Notes: a model not told the origin generated them from the letters alone. A DNA stretch of 64,000 nt from Furfurilactobacillus milii (GCF_009864005.1 NZ_WEZQ01000026.1:1-64000), one strand, 5' to 3'. Shown: positions 34,299 to 44,172, numbered from the stretch's first letter. Made by a program: numbers and translations.

Positions 34299-36683
34299 AT
34301 GGCAGTTGATTACGACTCACAAGAATACTTAGACAAAGTTGACGCTTACTGGCGTGCGGCTAACTACCTTTCAGTTGGTCAGTTGTTCTTAAAGGACAAC
34401 CCATTATTGAAGGGCGACTTGACGGCAGAAGACGTTAAAGTTAAGCCAATCGGTCACTGGGGCACAATCGTTCCACAAAACTTCATTTACGCACATTTAA
34501 ACCGTGCCATCTTGAAGTATGACTTGAACATGTTCTATATCGAAGGTTCAGGTCACGGTGGTCAAGTTATGGTTTCAAACGCTTACCTTGACGGTTCATA
34601 CACTGAACGTTACCCACGTATCACACGTGACGAACAAGGTATGCAACGCTTGTTCAAGCAATTCTCATTCCCAGGTGGGGTTGCTTCACATGCTGCTCCT
34701 GAAACACCAGGTTCTATCCACGAAGGTGGGGAACTTGGTTACTCTCTTTCACACGGTGTTGGTGCTATCTTAGATAACCCTGACGTTATTGCTGCTGTTG
34801 AAATTGGTGACGGGGAATCAGAAACTGGCCCATTGGCTGCTTCATGGTTCTCAAGCAAGTTCATCAACCCAATCCACGACGGTGCTGTATTACCAATTAT
34901 TCAAGTTAACGGGTTTAAGATTTCTAACCCAACCATCCTTTCACGGATGAGCGATGCTGACTTGACTAAGTACTATCAAGGTATGGGCTGGAACCCTCGT
35001 TTCGTTGAAACTGATGGTTCAGACCACAAGAAGGCTCATCAAGACATGGCTAAAGCCATTGATGCATCTATCGAAGAAATCAAGGCCATTCAAAAGAATG
35101 CCCGTGACAACAACGATGATTCATTACCTGTATGGCCATTGATCGTGCTTCGTGCACCTAAAGGCTGGACTGGTCCTAAGAAGGACTTAAACGGCGACCC
35201 AATTGAAAACTCATTCCGTGCTCACCAGGTTCCAATTCCGGTGGACGCAAACCACATGGAACACAAAGACATGTTGGTTGACTGGATGAAGTCATACAAG
35301 CCTGAAGAATTATTCAACGAAGATGGTAGTCCTAAAGAAGTATTGTCAGAAGTTGAACCTAAGGGTGACAAACGGATGGCTATGAACCCTATCACTAACG
35401 GTGGGATTCACCCAGAACCATTGAAGATGGACGATGTTCGTAAGTTTGCCGTTCCTGAAAGTGACTTGAAGGATAACTCCAAGCAACGGATGGACATGGA
35501 AGTTATGTCACACTTTGCTGGTGACATCATGAAGGAAAACCCAACGAGCTTCCGGATCACTGGTCCTGATGAAACTCAATCAAACCGTTTGTGGGGCCTA
35601 TGGGATGCTTCCAAGCGTCAATGGATGGAAGACATTCACGAACCAAACGATGAAAACGTCGCACATTCTGGTCAAGTTATTGACTCACAATTGTCAGAAC
35701 ACCAAGCTGAAGGTTGGCTTGAAGGTTACGTTCTGACTGGTCGTCACGGTTTCTTCGCTTCATACGAATCATTCACACGTGTTATTGACTCAATGTTGAC
35801 TCAACACTACAAGTGGTTACGTAAGGCGCAAGAACAAAACTGGCGTCACGACTACCCATCATTGAACATCATCAACACTTCCACTGTGTTCCAACAAGAC
35901 CACAATGGTTACACTCACCAAGATCCTGGTATGATTGGTCATATGGCTGAAAAGGGTCACGAACTGGTTAACGAATACTTGCCAGCTGATGCTAACTCAT
36001 TATTAGCTGTTATGAACAAAGCTTTGCAAAGTCGCGAAGTTATCAACTTGATTGTTGCTTCCAAGCACCCACGGACTCAATGGTTCTCCATTGACGAAGC
36101 TACGGAACTTGTTAACAACGGTTTGGGAATCATTCCTTGGGCTTCTAACGATGAAGGTGCAGAACCAGATGTTGTCTTTGCAGCAGCCGGTACTGAACCA
36201 ACGATGGAAAGTTTAGCTGCAATCACCTTATTGCATGACAGCTTCCCTGACTTGAAGATTCGCTTCATCAACGTTGTTGACCTATTGAAGTTACGTAAGA
36301 AGGGTGACGACCAAGATGACCGTGGTTTGACTGACGAAGAATTCGACAGTTACTTCACGACTGACAAGCCTGTTATCTTTGCTTTCCATGGCTTCGAAAA
36401 CACATTGCGTGGTTTGGTTTACGACCGTCATAACCACAACATCCACTTCCACGGCTACCGTGAAAATGGGGACATCACTACACCATTTGACATGCGTGTC
36501 TTGAACGAATTGGACCGCTTCCACTTGGCTAAGGATGCCATCAACGCAACTAGCTTTGCTGAAAAAGCCGGCGAATTCAGTCAACACATGGACGACATGG
36601 TTGCTAAACACAACCAGTACATCCGTGATGAAGGTACTGATTTACCAGAAGTTAATGCATGGCAATGGAAAGACATTAAGTAG
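34299..36683 (+). CDS. xfp: Xylulose-5-phosphate/fructose-6-phosphate phosphoketolase
   Basis: 794 residues, normal length. With thiamine diphosphate and phosphate it splits xylulose 5-phosphate into acetyl phosphate and glyceraldehyde 3-phosphate, the key step of heterolactic fermentation. Visible family blocks are [44 protein letters not shown] (cofactor-binding GDGE) and NSFRAHQVP. The C-terminal third has VNVVDLLKL. Codon use is very biased, like adhE, so it is highly expressed. GAAGGAG precedes the ATG. It forms a single-gene transcript with a strong terminator. Confidence 0.98.
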   Translation: MAVDYDSQEYLDKVDAYWRAANYLSVGQLFLKDNPLLKGDLTAEDVKVKPIGHWGTIVPQNFIYAHLNRAILKYDLNMFYIEGSGHGGQVMVSNAYLDGSYTERYPRITRDEQGMQRLFKQFSFPGGVASHAAPETPGSIHEGGELGYSLSHGVGAILDNPDVIAAVEIGDGESETGPLAASWFSSKFINPIHDGAVLPIIQVNGFKISNPTILSRMSDADLTKYYQGMGWNPRFVETDGSDHKKAHQDMAKAIDASIEEIKAIQKNARDNNDDSLPVWPLIVLRAPKGWTGPKKDLNGDPIENSFRAHQVPIPVDANHMEHKDMLVDWMKSYKPEELFNEDGSPKEVLSEVEPKGDKRMAMNPITNGGIHPEPLKMDDVRKFAVPESDLKDNSKQRMDMEVMSHFAGDIMKENPTSFRITGPDETQSNRLWGLWDASKRQWMEDIHEPNDENVAHSGQVIDSQLSEHQAEGWLEGYVLTGRHGFFASYESFTRVIDSMLTQHYKWLRKAQEQNWRHDYPSLNIINTSTVFQQDHNGYTHQDPGMIGHMAEKGHELVNEYLPADANSLLAVMNKALQSREVINLIVASKHPRTQWFSIDEATELVNNGLGIIPWASNDEGAEPDVVFAAAGTEPTMESLAAITLLHDSFPDLKIRFINVVDLLKLRKKGDDQDDRGLTDEEFDSYFTTDKPVIFAFHGFENTLRGLVYDRHNHNIHFHGYRENGDITTPFDMRVLNELDRFHLAKDAINATSFAEKAGEFSQHMDDMVAKHNQYIRDEGTDLPEVNAWQWKDIK

Positions 36684-36713
36684 TCTCACTGCTTAATCTC
36701 TTCTCTGAAAATT

Positions 36714-36757
36714 AATAGGGTTCACACAGTCCGTTTGGATTGTGTGAACCCTATTTT
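36714..36757 (+). terminator. Terminator after xfp
   Basis: AATAGGGTTCACACAGTCC pairs with GGATTGTGTGAACCCTATT around GTTT, with TTTG following. Confidence 0.92.
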
Positions 36758-36791
36758 TGTTTTTTAAAATCCAAAATAGTGGATGAATGAC

Positions 36792-36979
36792 GTCTTCGGT
36801 TGCCAAAACTGAACTCTAGCCGTGGGACCGGTTCGACCCCCTGAAGTGCGGGTTTCTCACCTCGCCTTTAAGCCGAAGGGCACGTCTTCAAGACAGTCCT
36901 GTGCAGTAAATTCGACTTAAACCGTCTCATTAACAGCACTTTCACGGCCTTCGTTCAGTTTTGGCTCCCTTCGGCTCCA
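36792..36979 (+). repeat. Structured repeat family B, copy 3
   Basis: About 188 nt, the most divergent copy. The outer helix pairs CCAAAACTGAAC with GTTCAGTTTTGG. The core CGTGGGACCGGTTCGACC, the box TCTCACCTCGCC and the tail CCCTTCGGCTC are kept. The inner hairpin (GTGCAGTAAATTCGA side) is partly broken. The remaining bases up to the NUDIX gene at 37150 hold only a possible promoter (TTGCAA and TAATAT, 19 apart). Confidence 0.72.
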
Positions 36980-37149
36980 TCGTATTTTGTTTTTGAACCT
37001 TAAAAATCTGATCAAGTTCTAGCACTTATAATCAAAGCACTAAATAAAAAGAACGCTTATTCGCAAAATTTCATGATTGCAAAACCGCTGTATTAGCAAG
37101 ATAATATAGCCACGCTGTCAAAAACGCACAGGCAAACGAGGAGGGTAAC

Positions 37150-37596
37150 ATGGCGAAGACCGAAGAAGTTGAATTGACTAACATGGTACTGGTATCAGAT
37201 AACGAAACCAACCAGATTTTGGTTGAGGATCGCAAAAATCCTGATTGGCCTGGTTACACATTTCCGGGTGGTCATGTGAAAGCCGGCGAAAGTTTTGTAG
37301 ATTCTGCGATTCGAGAAGTGAAGGAAGAAACAGGCCTAGACATTCATAATCCCATCTTTTGTGGGATTAAAGAATTTATGACCGAACATGGGCGTTATGT
37401 TGTCGCACTGTTTAGAACCGATTCCTATTCGGGGGAATTGCGATCGTCTGATGAAGGCAAAGTTTGCTGGATGCGACGCGATGAAATGTTCGAACATGAA
37501 ATTGCGGACGGCATGGATAAATTACTCAATGTCTTTGAAAAACGCAGTGTGTCTGAACTGACATACTTAGAAAATCCGGATGGCGAATTTAAATGA
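37150..37596 (+). CDS. NUDIX hydrolase (MutT/8-oxo-dGTPase-like)
   Basis: 148 residues. A complete NUDIX box, G-x5-E-x7-REVxEE-x-GL, is seen at GGHVKAGESFVDSAIREV and KEETGLDI around residues 41-63. It splits nucleoside diphosphate derivatives; the opening LTNMVLVSDNETNQILVEDR is like 8-oxo-dGTP diphosphatases. Substrate assignment is not certain. GAGGAGGG lies before the start. The stop overlaps the start of another NUDIX gene (ATGA). Confidence 0.9.
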   Translation: MAKTEEVELTNMVLVSDNETNQILVEDRKNPDWPGYTFPGGHVKAGESFVDSAIREVKEETGLDIHNPIFCGIKEFMTEHGRYVVALFRTDSYSGELRSSDEGKVCWMRRDEMFEHEIADGMDKLLNVFEKRSVSELTYLENPDGEFK

Positions 37597-38072
37597 CCGA
37601 AGAGGCTGATGATCTGCTGTTTAAACGTGATAACCGAACGTTTAACGTGCGCACGAGTGGACTACTAGTTCGAGACGAAAAAGCGTTGTTTCATCACAGT
37701 ATCGATGACAATGGGCAATCGTATTTTGCATTAGTTGGTGGCAAGGTTAAGTTTGGCGAATCCTCTGTTTCTGCGATTAAGCGGGAGTATCAAGAAGAAC
37801 TTCATCTCGATGTGCTGCCCAAACGCTTACTGTGGGTGATGGAACATCAATTTGGGACACCAGAAGATATGTGGCAACAAGTTAATTTCGTTCATTTACT
37901 CGACAGTCCACAATTAGCCAACTTACCAAACGAACGGTTTAGCATTGGCCGTCACACATTTGAATGGATTAACTTAAAAGACTTTCCGGTCATGCCAATT
38001 TATCCAGCAGTCATTGGACAATCGACAACGTTGCCTACTGCTGTTCAATATGTCAACGATATTGACGACTAA
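37593..38072 (+). CDS. NUDIX hydrolase, second of the pair
   Basis: 159 residues. The NUDIX box at VGGKVKFGESSVSAIKREY and QEELHLDV (residues 48-72) keeps all metal-binding Glu residues but has His in place of the final Gly. It is translated by coupling to the preceding gene with a four-base overlap. The two proteins differ strongly outside the box, so this is not a recent duplication. The substrate is unknown. Confidence 0.87.
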   Translation: MTEEADDLLFKRDNRTFNVRTSGLLVRDEKALFHHSIDDNGQSYFALVGGKVKFGESSVSAIKREYQEELHLDVLPKRLLWVMEHQFGTPEDMWQQVNFVHLLDSPQLANLPNERFSIGRHTFEWINLKDFPVMPIYPAVIGQSTTLPTAVQYVNDIDD

Positions 38073-38177
38073 AGTGATTGCTCGCTCGAAAAATTGTCGC
38101 AAATCGGGTATGATGAATGTACACAATGGTTGTGAACAAATTCTCTTCAACCAATAAAGATGAAGCGAGGCAGCGGG

Positions 38178-39062
38178 ATGAAAACAGCTGTGATCACGGA
38201 TAGCGCCAGTTACTTAGATCCTGAAGTAGCGAAGGCTGCTGGTATCCGAGTGGTGCCAATTACTGTAATTTTTGGCACCCAGACCTACTTAGAAAATGTT
38301 GATATTACCAGTGAACAGTTTTACAAACGGATGCGTGAAGAAAAGGCAATGCCATCAACTGCACAAGTAACGATGATGCAGATGCAGGAGCAGTTTGATG
38401 AACTGATCAAAGAAGGCTATGACGAAGTGATTTGTATTCACTTGTCGAGCGGTATTACGACGTTCCTGCAAAACCTTGAAGCGTATGCACCAACCGTAAA
38501 AGGAATCAAAGTTTATCCGTTTGATTCGCGAATGGCTAGTGAAGGTGAAGCTTGGTTGGCCTTACTGGCTGCTAAGATGGCTAAGGCTGGCAAGAATGCT
38601 GCTGAAATCTTGCCAGTGCTTGAACATTTACGTGAGACAACGCATGTGTATTTTGTGGTGGATGATTTAAGCCACTTGTTACGGACGGGTCGGATTACGA
38701 ACAGCTCTGCTTTTGTGGGTAACTTATTGCGGATCAAACCGATTCTGACGTTTGAAGATGCTAAAATCGTTGCCTTAACGAAAGAACGGACAGCCAAACG
38801 TGCCTTCCAGAAAGTTAAGCGTGATTTTGAGGCGTCATTGGGCGATGAAGATTATCCGGTGCGTGTTGGCGTGATTGACGGGAACAACCCCGATGCCAGT
38901 GCCACTTGGATGAGTGATTTAACCAGTGAAAACCTGAAAACGGACGGTGGCAAAGATCCTCAGTTTGAGGTTGCTCACATTGGGCCTTCTATCGGTGTGC
39001 ATACCGGCGAAAAGGTCATGGGTCTCGTCTGGGCCGAGGACTGGCAAACGCTGGGAGAGTGA
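38178..39062 (+). CDS. DegV family fatty-acid-binding protein
   Basis: 294 residues. DegV/FakB proteins hold a fatty acid for phosphorylation by FakA. The opening VITDSASYLDPE, then STAQVTMMQM near residue 58 and IHLSSGITTF near residue 90, are the ligand-binding blocks, and RTGRITNSSAFVGNLLRIKPIL near residue 175 is the family signature. GCGAGG lies 8 bases before the ATG at 38178; an in-frame ATG six codons earlier has no such site. The stop codon is inside an 18-base direct repeat. Confidence 0.9.
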   Translation: MKTAVITDSASYLDPEVAKAAGIRVVPITVIFGTQTYLENVDITSEQFYKRMREEKAMPSTAQVTMMQMQEQFDELIKEGYDEVICIHLSSGITTFLQNLEAYAPTVKGIKVYPFDSRMASEGEAWLALLAAKMAKAGKNAAEILPVLEHLRETTHVYFVVDDLSHLLRTGRITNSSAFVGNLLRIKPILTFEDAKIVALTKERTAKRAFQKVKRDFEASLGDEDYPVRVGVIDGNNPDASATWMSDLTSENLKTDGGKDPQFEVAHIGPSIGVHTGEKVMGLVWAEDWQTLGE

Positions 39063-39199
39063 TGCCGAAGCCCGGGAGAAACCGAGCAATAACGGGTAAG
39101 ACAAAGTATTCGGTGGGCTTCCGAATGCATTGACTTACGTGTTATGCGCAGGATTCTGGGCGACAGGTGCACGTTTTAGAAAGAGTGATGCCGAAGCCC
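39056..39199. repeat. 18-base direct repeat enclosing a hairpin
   Basis: AGAGTGATGCCGAAGCCC occurs at 39056-39073, over the degV stop codon, and again at 39182-39199. Between them is a hairpin TAAG-CAA-ATTCGG with CCGAAT-TTG-CTTA (39097-39138). It could be a small inserted element with a long target duplication or a local duplication. Confidence 0.55.
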
Positions 39200-39228
39200 T
39201 GCACATTTGTAACTTAAAATTCAATCTC

Positions 39229-39283
39229 AAAAGGGTTCCAAACACCATTAACGCTTGCTAATGATGTTTGGAACCCTTATTTG
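39229..39283. terminator. Bidirectional terminator between degV and the GT2 gene
   Basis: AAGGGTTCCAAACA-CATTA pairs with TAATG-TGTTTGGAACCCTT. Flanking A and T runs serve both convergent transcripts. Confidence 0.85.
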
Positions 39284-39293
39284 TATCATTTAG

Positions 39294-40295
39294 TTAGGAT
39301 TGTTTTCTGATCTTTTGGACCTGACTAACTGGGATTGTCCGGGCTACACTATGTTGATTGTTAGCACCGCTGGGAAAGCCCATCGTTTCAGCCACAACGT
39401 ACAAAGGCCGTTCGCGCGACTGATTGAACACGCGACCGAGATATTGCCCCAGAATGCCGATACTGAGTAGCAGTAGGCCACCTATCAGCAGGTCGACCAC
39501 CAACAGGAGTGTCGTTCCGGTAAAACCTGTCCAGATAGCTGCAATTAAGGTGAGGACAGCAGCCGCACATAGAACTCCGCCTGTCCAATTTGCAAACTTC
39601 AATGGTAGGTTTGAAAACGATGTGATGCCATCCATTGCCAGACGGACCATCTTGCGCAGGGGATATTTGGAGACGCCTTCGGTGCGTGGTTGGCGTTCGT
39701 ATTCCACTGCGGTTTGTTTGAAACCGACCCAGCTGACCATGCCGCGAACGAAGGGTTCATCCTCATTCATTCGTTCGAGGACGTTGACCACTTTGCGATC
39801 CATCAAACGGAAGTCACCGGTGTCAACTGGAATGTCAACGTTGGTGATGCTGTGTAGAATGCGATAGAAGGCTTTAGCAGAGACTTTCTTGAACCAGGAT
39901 TCACCATCGCGTTGTTGCCGCTTGCCATACACTACGTCGGCGCCTTGGTGCCAGGCCGACACCATGTCAGCAATAACGGCTGGTGGGTCCTGCAAATCCG
40001 CGTCCATGACCACGACGGCCTGACCGGTAGCGTAGCGAATACCTGCTGTAATCGCTAGCTGATGGCCAAAGTTACGGGAGAAACGGACAAGCCGCATCTC
40101 TGGATGGAAGGCGATTGCCTTGCGAATTTTATCCGTTGTTGTGTCATTTGAACCGTCATCAACGAAGATAATTTCGTAGCGCTCAGGTTGTTGGCTGACA
40201 AACCCTTGAACGGTTCGAATCGTTTTCATAATGAGCGCTTCTTCGTTGAAAACGGGCATCACAATAGAAATAAGTTGATTTGAAGTATTCGTCAT
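39294..40295 (-). CDS. Glycosyltransferase family 2, YkcC-like
   Basis: 333 residues. The GT2 fold shows ISIVMPVFNEEALI at the start, FVDDGSNDTT near residue 43, and VVMDADLQDPP (the DxD metal site) near residue 95. Two membrane segments lie at about 230-250 and 262-290. Such enzymes charge a polyprenyl phosphate with a sugar for use outside the membrane. The partner is the GT39 protein encoded 14 bases upstream on the same strand. Of two in-frame ATGs, the one at 40295 has the better spacing from AAGGAGG. Confidence 0.9.
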   Translation of the reverse strand: MTNTSNQLISIVMPVFNEEALIMKTIRTVQGFVSQQPERYEIIFVDDGSNDTTTDKIRKAIAFHPEMRLVRFSRNFGHQLAITAGIRYATGQAVVVMDADLQDPPAVIADMVSAWHQGADVVYGKRQQRDGESWFKKVSAKAFYRILHSITNVDIPVDTGDFRLMDRKVVNVLERMNEDEPFVRGMVSWVGFKQTAVEYERQPRTEGVSKYPLRKMVRLAMDGITSFSNLPLKFANWTGGVLCAAAVLTLIAAIWTGFTGTTLLLVVDLLIGGLLLLSIGILGQYLGRVFNQSRERPLYVVAETMGFPSGANNQHSVARTIPVSQVQKIRKQS

Positions 40296-40309
40296 GGTTG
40301 TCATCCTCC

Positions 40310-42640
40310 TTAGTTCAGTTTGTACAACGTACCGCCGTTGCCACCCATGCCACCAGCACCTGGCTGGCCCTGTTTGTTTGAACCGGTTTTGCTGGACGGC
40401 TTCTGCGACGGTTTGGTCATTTTCTTGGATGTGCTAGACGTTTTTTTGGTGGCTGATGGTTTTTGAACACCACTAGGTTTCTTTGTTCCCGATGGCTTCT
40501 TCATGCCAGACGGTTTCGACCCAGAAGGCATTTGACCACCAGGTTGGCCACCTTGTGTACTGCCCGTTGGTTTAGTCGCCTTCTTGCTGGCGCTACTGAT
40601 TGTTTTGCTTTCTGATGTGCTTGTGGCATCCATCATGGAACTGGCACTTGTACCGCCGTAAGTCTTGGCGCTTATCTTGGTACCGTGTTTCTTAACCCAG
40701 TTCACGATGCTGCCACTAGTGCTCTTACCGGCGACGTAGAAGTATTTGACCTGACCGGCCTTGACCAGTTGTTTAAACTTGGCAAGTGAGATTGCATTAT
40801 CGGTACCGTTGAAACCACCAATCGTCATCACTGATTTACCAGTTTTGATAATATATGGCGCGGCTGTGCCTGAATCCATTGTGGCAAACAGATATTTGGC
40901 GTTGCCATTGTGCTTTTCGAGATACTTGATCAGTTTAGTGTTTGCGGATTCGTTACCCATACCACCGCTGTTACCACCACTTGTTAATAAGTCGGGGCCA
41001 GCTGTTGGGATGGCCGCTGATTCACCTGCAATGGTTGGTGTCAAAGACCAGAATCCTGGCGCCAGTGACAGCAAGGTAATCGCAAACGTACTGGTAACGG
41101 CGACTTTACGCCAGCTCGTAAATACGAAAGCAATCAACGCCGCTGTAATGGCAGACCCGCCAGCGATAAGCCAGCTCAACCACGGATAGTAACTATAAAC
41201 GTACCATGCTTGCAGTGCCGCTGTGGCGAGTAATCCGATAGCAAAGATATATCGCTGCCAAGGTTGACGACCTTCTTTAACGGATTTTACAAACGTGGCA
41301 ATACCGATTCCATCCAGAACAGCAAGTGGGGGTGCGAGCATAATCATGTAGTAGGGATGGAAGAAACTAGCGATACTGAAGAATCCGGCAACTGGCACGA
41401 GCCAACCAGCCCAGTACCAGAGCTGTTGTTGATTGCGTGTTGTTTGCCACCACCGTTTCTTTCGGTCGGCTTCATACAAGTAGGCGCCAACTAAGCCAGT
41501 CAATGCCAGTGGGAAGAACCAACTGACCTGACCGCCAAGTGCTTGCTGGAACAAACGGAATGGGCCTGCAGTACCGATGTTGAAGGCACCGCCACCGCCA
41601 CCGGCACCAGCACCGGCTCCTTGTTTGCCACCAGTCATGCCAGTTGGTGCGCCACCTTTGGAACCACCGGGCATCTTGGTTCCGGCCATCATTTTGCCGC
41701 TGGCTTTTTTACCAGTTGGCTTGGTGCCCTTAGCACCGGTCTTTGATCCTGACGGCGGGGTGCCCGTTTTGCCCTTAGTTCCCGTTGGCGCCTGACCAGA
41801 TTTGCCTTTACTGCTACTGCCCATGCCTGGGAAGCGACTACCGGTTCCAGTCGATTGACCGAGCAAACGTTGTGAACCATTGTAACCAAAGGCTAAGTTT
41901 AAAACGGAGTTCGTTGATGAACTTCCGATGTAGGGGCGGCTACTCTTGTTGGTTGAGTCAACAGCGACTGGCCAAGCTAACGTGAAGACTGCTAAAGCAA
42001 TCGTTGCCATTGCCAGATGGACTATTTTTTTCTTCCAACCTACCGTGCTGGCAATCCAGTAGAAGAAATACATCGCAGGTAACAGCATAAATGCCTGCAA
42101 CATTTTGACGTTGAAGGCAACGCCAATAAGTGCAAACGAAACGATTACGAGCCACGTTTTCCGTTTGGCAACGGCACGTTGTAGAAGAAAACCTGCGAGT
42201 AACAGGAAGAAAACTAACGTTGCATCCATGTTGTTGGTCCGTGAATCGGCCACCACAATGGGTGTAATCGTCATGAACAGGGCAGCTAAGTTACCTGCCA
42301 AGCGACCAAAATAAGGTTTAACCATGGCGTAGATCAGACCGACCGAGCCAATTCCAAACAGGACGGATGGTAACACGACACTCCAGCCGTGAACGCCGAA
42401 TATTTTGGCACTGATTGCCATGAACCAGAGGGCAACCGGTGGCTTATCCACTGTAATGAAACTAGCTGGATCAAAGCTGGCATACCAAAAGGCTTTCCAA
42501 CTCTTCGTCATACTGACAATTGCGGCCGTGTAAAAATCGTTGGCCTGGCCGGCTTCCCAGATATTCCACCCGTAGAGTCCGGCAGCGAGGACAAGAATGG
42601 CGACTAACCACCAGTCCCATAGTTTAACAAACTTACGCAT
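40310..42640 (-). CDS. Glycosyltransferase family 39 (YkcB/PMT-like) with low-complexity inserts
   Basis: 776 residues. The first 240 residues carry the PMT/ArnT-like membrane segments, with FDPASFITVDKPPVALW holding the catalytic Asp of family 39. It would use the lipid-linked sugar made by the GT2 partner to glycosylate an extracellular polymer or protein. Two regions are unusual: a Gly/Lys/Ser/Thr/Pro stretch at about 262-350 between membrane segments, and a similar tail from about 680 to 770. Both are predicted to be outside. The start follows ATAGGAAG. This gene is first in a two-gene operon. Confidence 0.9.
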   Translation of the reverse strand: MRKFVKLWDWWLVAILVLAAGLYGWNIWEAGQANDFYTAAIVSMTKSWKAFWYASFDPASFITVDKPPVALWFMAISAKIFGVHGWSVVLPSVLFGIGSVGLIYAMVKPYFGRLAGNLAALFMTITPIVVADSRTNNMDATLVFFLLLAGFLLQRAVAKRKTWLVIVSFALIGVAFNVKMLQAFMLLPAMYFFYWIASTVGWKKKIVHLAMATIALAVFTLAWPVAVDSTNKSSRPYIGSSSTNSVLNLAFGYNGSQRLLGQSTGTGSRFPGMGSSSKGKSGQAPTGTKGKTGTPPSGSKTGAKGTKPTGKKASGKMMAGTKMPGGSKGGAPTGMTGGKQGAGAGAGGGGGAFNIGTAGPFRLFQQALGGQVSWFFPLALTGLVGAYLYEADRKKRWWQTTRNQQQLWYWAGWLVPVAGFFSIASFFHPYYMIMLAPPLAVLDGIGIATFVKSVKEGRQPWQRYIFAIGLLATAALQAWYVYSYYPWLSWLIAGGSAITAALIAFVFTSWRKVAVTSTFAITLLSLAPGFWSLTPTIAGESAAIPTAGPDLLTSGGNSGGMGNESANTKLIKYLEKHNGNAKYLFATMDSGTAAPYIIKTGKSVMTIGGFNGTDNAISLAKFKQLVKAGQVKYFYVAGKSTSGSIVNWVKKHGTKISAKTYGGTSASSMMDATSTSESKTISSASKKATKPTGSTQGGQPGGQMPSGSKPSGMKKPSGTKKPSGVQKPSATKKTSSTSKKMTKPSQKPSSKTGSNKQGQPGAGGMGGNGGTLYKLN

Positions 42641-42792
42641 AAGGTCACTTCCTATCGTTTAGTTTCAAACAAGAACGCGTGATTAATAATTGCTTGAACA
42701 TTGTTGATTACGATAGACCTGCTTGCATAAAGGGGACTTAAGAGAAACTAAAAGGGAGCTTAAAACGATTACATAAATATAGTAGCTGACTG

Positions 42793-42976
42793 ACACTTGC
42801 GGTTGTCGACATTGAAACTCCGACATGGGACCGGTTCAAGCCAGCAGTTCACGGTCTTTCACCTCGCCGTCAAGCCTCGTAAAGAGTCTTTCCGACCGTC
42901 CGTGACCTAAATTCGGAAGACCATCGAATTTAGGTCACTTTCATGTCTTGGTTTCAATGTCGACGCCCTTCAGCTC
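42793..42976 (+). repeat. Structured repeat family B, copy 4
   Basis: About 184 nt. The outer helix pairs TGTCGACATTGAAAC with GTTTCAATGTCGACG. The inner hairpin pairs GTGACCTAAATTCG with CGAATTTAGGTCAC. The core reads CATGGGACCGGTTCAAGCC, followed by TTTCACCTCGCC and the tail CCCTTCAGCTC. Confidence 0.8.
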
Positions 42977-43020
42977 ACATTGAGGTTAAATGGGTAATTG
43001 ATGTTTTCACCCAAAAATGT

Positions 43021-43321
43021 AGGTAAAAAAGTTTATTACCCATGATGCTGATTATTATTCACTTTTGAAAAGTGGTATTGAAATTGTAGGGTGGTTAGAT
43101 GCACCTGTTTTAAAGCCAGAGTATCTCACTTTGTTTAAGGCGAAGGCACAGTTGTAAATTTAAAGTTAGATCGATTTGGCCGGAATCTGCGTAAGTCAAA
43201 AGAACTTGTAATCCAAGCATTACAAAACCTAATTCAATAACAAATTGCCAACGCACAACTTACCTTTTATGAATACAATCCGCTACTTGAATGCGAATAT
43301 AAGGACTTAAAAAAGCGGTAG
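43021..43321 (+). pseudogene. Frameshifted gene remnant of unknown family
   Basis: Two adjoining frames read as one protein. The first gives SLLKSGIEIVGWLDAPVL and KPEYLTLFKAKAQL; after a one-base shift near 43150 the second gives VNLKLDRFGRNLRKSKELV and, past a TAA at about 43238, QLTFYEYNPLLECEYKDL with a stop at 43321. About 100 codons remain with no usable start. The family is not recognised. The end overlaps the leftward usp terminator. Confidence 0.5.
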
Positions 43322-43349
43322 ATACCCTCAATCGAGAGTACCTACCGCT
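43307..43349 (-). terminator. Terminator after uspA
   Basis: On the minus strand AGCGGTAGGTACTCTC pairs with GAGGGTATCTACCGCT and is followed by six T residues. Confidence 0.9.
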
Positions 43350-43374
43350 TTCTTAAAATCATGATTTAATTATC

Positions 43375-43827
43375 TTACTTCTGGTTAACCTTAACAATCA
43401 GTACATCAACGTCTGCGTTGCGGCTGACGTAATTAGTTACGGAACCAACCATCAAACGTTCAACGGCGTTTAAACCAGTTGTACCCATGACGATCAGTTC
43501 GTTACCGTGGTCGTGAGGAAATTCACGCGAGATAACTGGTTTTGGATTACCAAAACGAACGTGAATGTCGACATCTTTAACACCGGCCTTTTCAGCCTGT
43601 TGTTTCAAAGATTCCAAACGGTTTTGAACGTCTTCAACCAAACGGTAGATGACATCGCCACTTACAGCGCCACCATAACTGTCCGAGAATTGGTTAACCT
43701 CCAAAACGTTCAGGATGTCTAGGTGCGTATCGTTGCGTTTGGCAACCTCAATTGCCTTTTCCAGAACTGGTTCAGTGGCTTTCGAACCATCAACTGGGGC
43801 AAGAATATTTTTGTATTGCTGTAACAT
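43375..43827 (-). CDS. Universal stress protein UspA family
   Basis: 150 residues. Opening YKNILAPVDGSKATEPVLEKA and the closing nucleotide-binding pattern VMGTTGLNAVERLMVGSVTNYV (G-x2-G-x9-G-S/T) place it in the ATP-binding UspA group. It is a cytoplasmic stress protein. The ATG at 43827 is preceded by AAAGGTGG; the frame remains open eight codons upstream. It is divergent from lplA, and the gap between them (43828-44172) holds a palindrome at 44008 and no gene. Confidence 0.93.
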   Translation of the reverse strand: MLQQYKNILAPVDGSKATEPVLEKAIEVAKRNDTHLDILNVLEVNQFSDSYGGAVSGDVIYRLVEDVQNRLESLKQQAEKAGVKDVDIHVRFGNPKPVISREFPHDHGNELIVMGTTGLNAVERLMVGSVTNYVSRNADVDVLIVKVNQK

Positions 43828-44007
43828 CGCTGTGTGCCACCTTTCTATCAATCAGGAACTCTACTGCTTTTGCCTTATCTTTATTATACCTTTTATCAGT
43901 CATAATGTAAGCGATTTACTAATTTATGGGCGCTAAATGTAAACTTATTTGGTTGCCAATAATTAATGGCCTGGTCAAATGAAAGGTAATATTCAATATT
44001 TAGAAAG

Positions 44008-44023
44008 TTTGTGAAATCACAAA
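44008..44023. promoter_or_regulatory. Palindromic operator candidate between uspA and lplA
   Basis: TTTGTGA-AA-TCACAAA has perfect 7-base arms. The half-site TTGTGA is shared by Rex and CRP/FNR sites, but the 2-base spacer fits neither standard. It lies between the divergent genes, about 150 bases before lplA. Confidence 0.4.
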
Positions 44024-44172
44024 ACGAAACACTGTCAAATTAGCGATTGTGTCCGCTTTCAGAAAGTGCTAACATCATTGGTGAAAGCGTGATTCATCTA
44101 TTTATAAGTTGTTACAAACCGCTGTACTGGGTGAATCATCAATAAAAAAGATGCTTAGGGGGATTTAACGTT

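Noticed and set aside
39056-39199. Phage or island attachment sites
   Set aside because: The 18-base repeats enclose only 108 bases, with no integrase gene nearby.
43860-44160. Lacto-usp RNA leader upstream of uspA
   Set aside because: Such a motif is known near usp genes of lactobacilli, but I could not recognise its conserved parts here. A covariance model search would decide.
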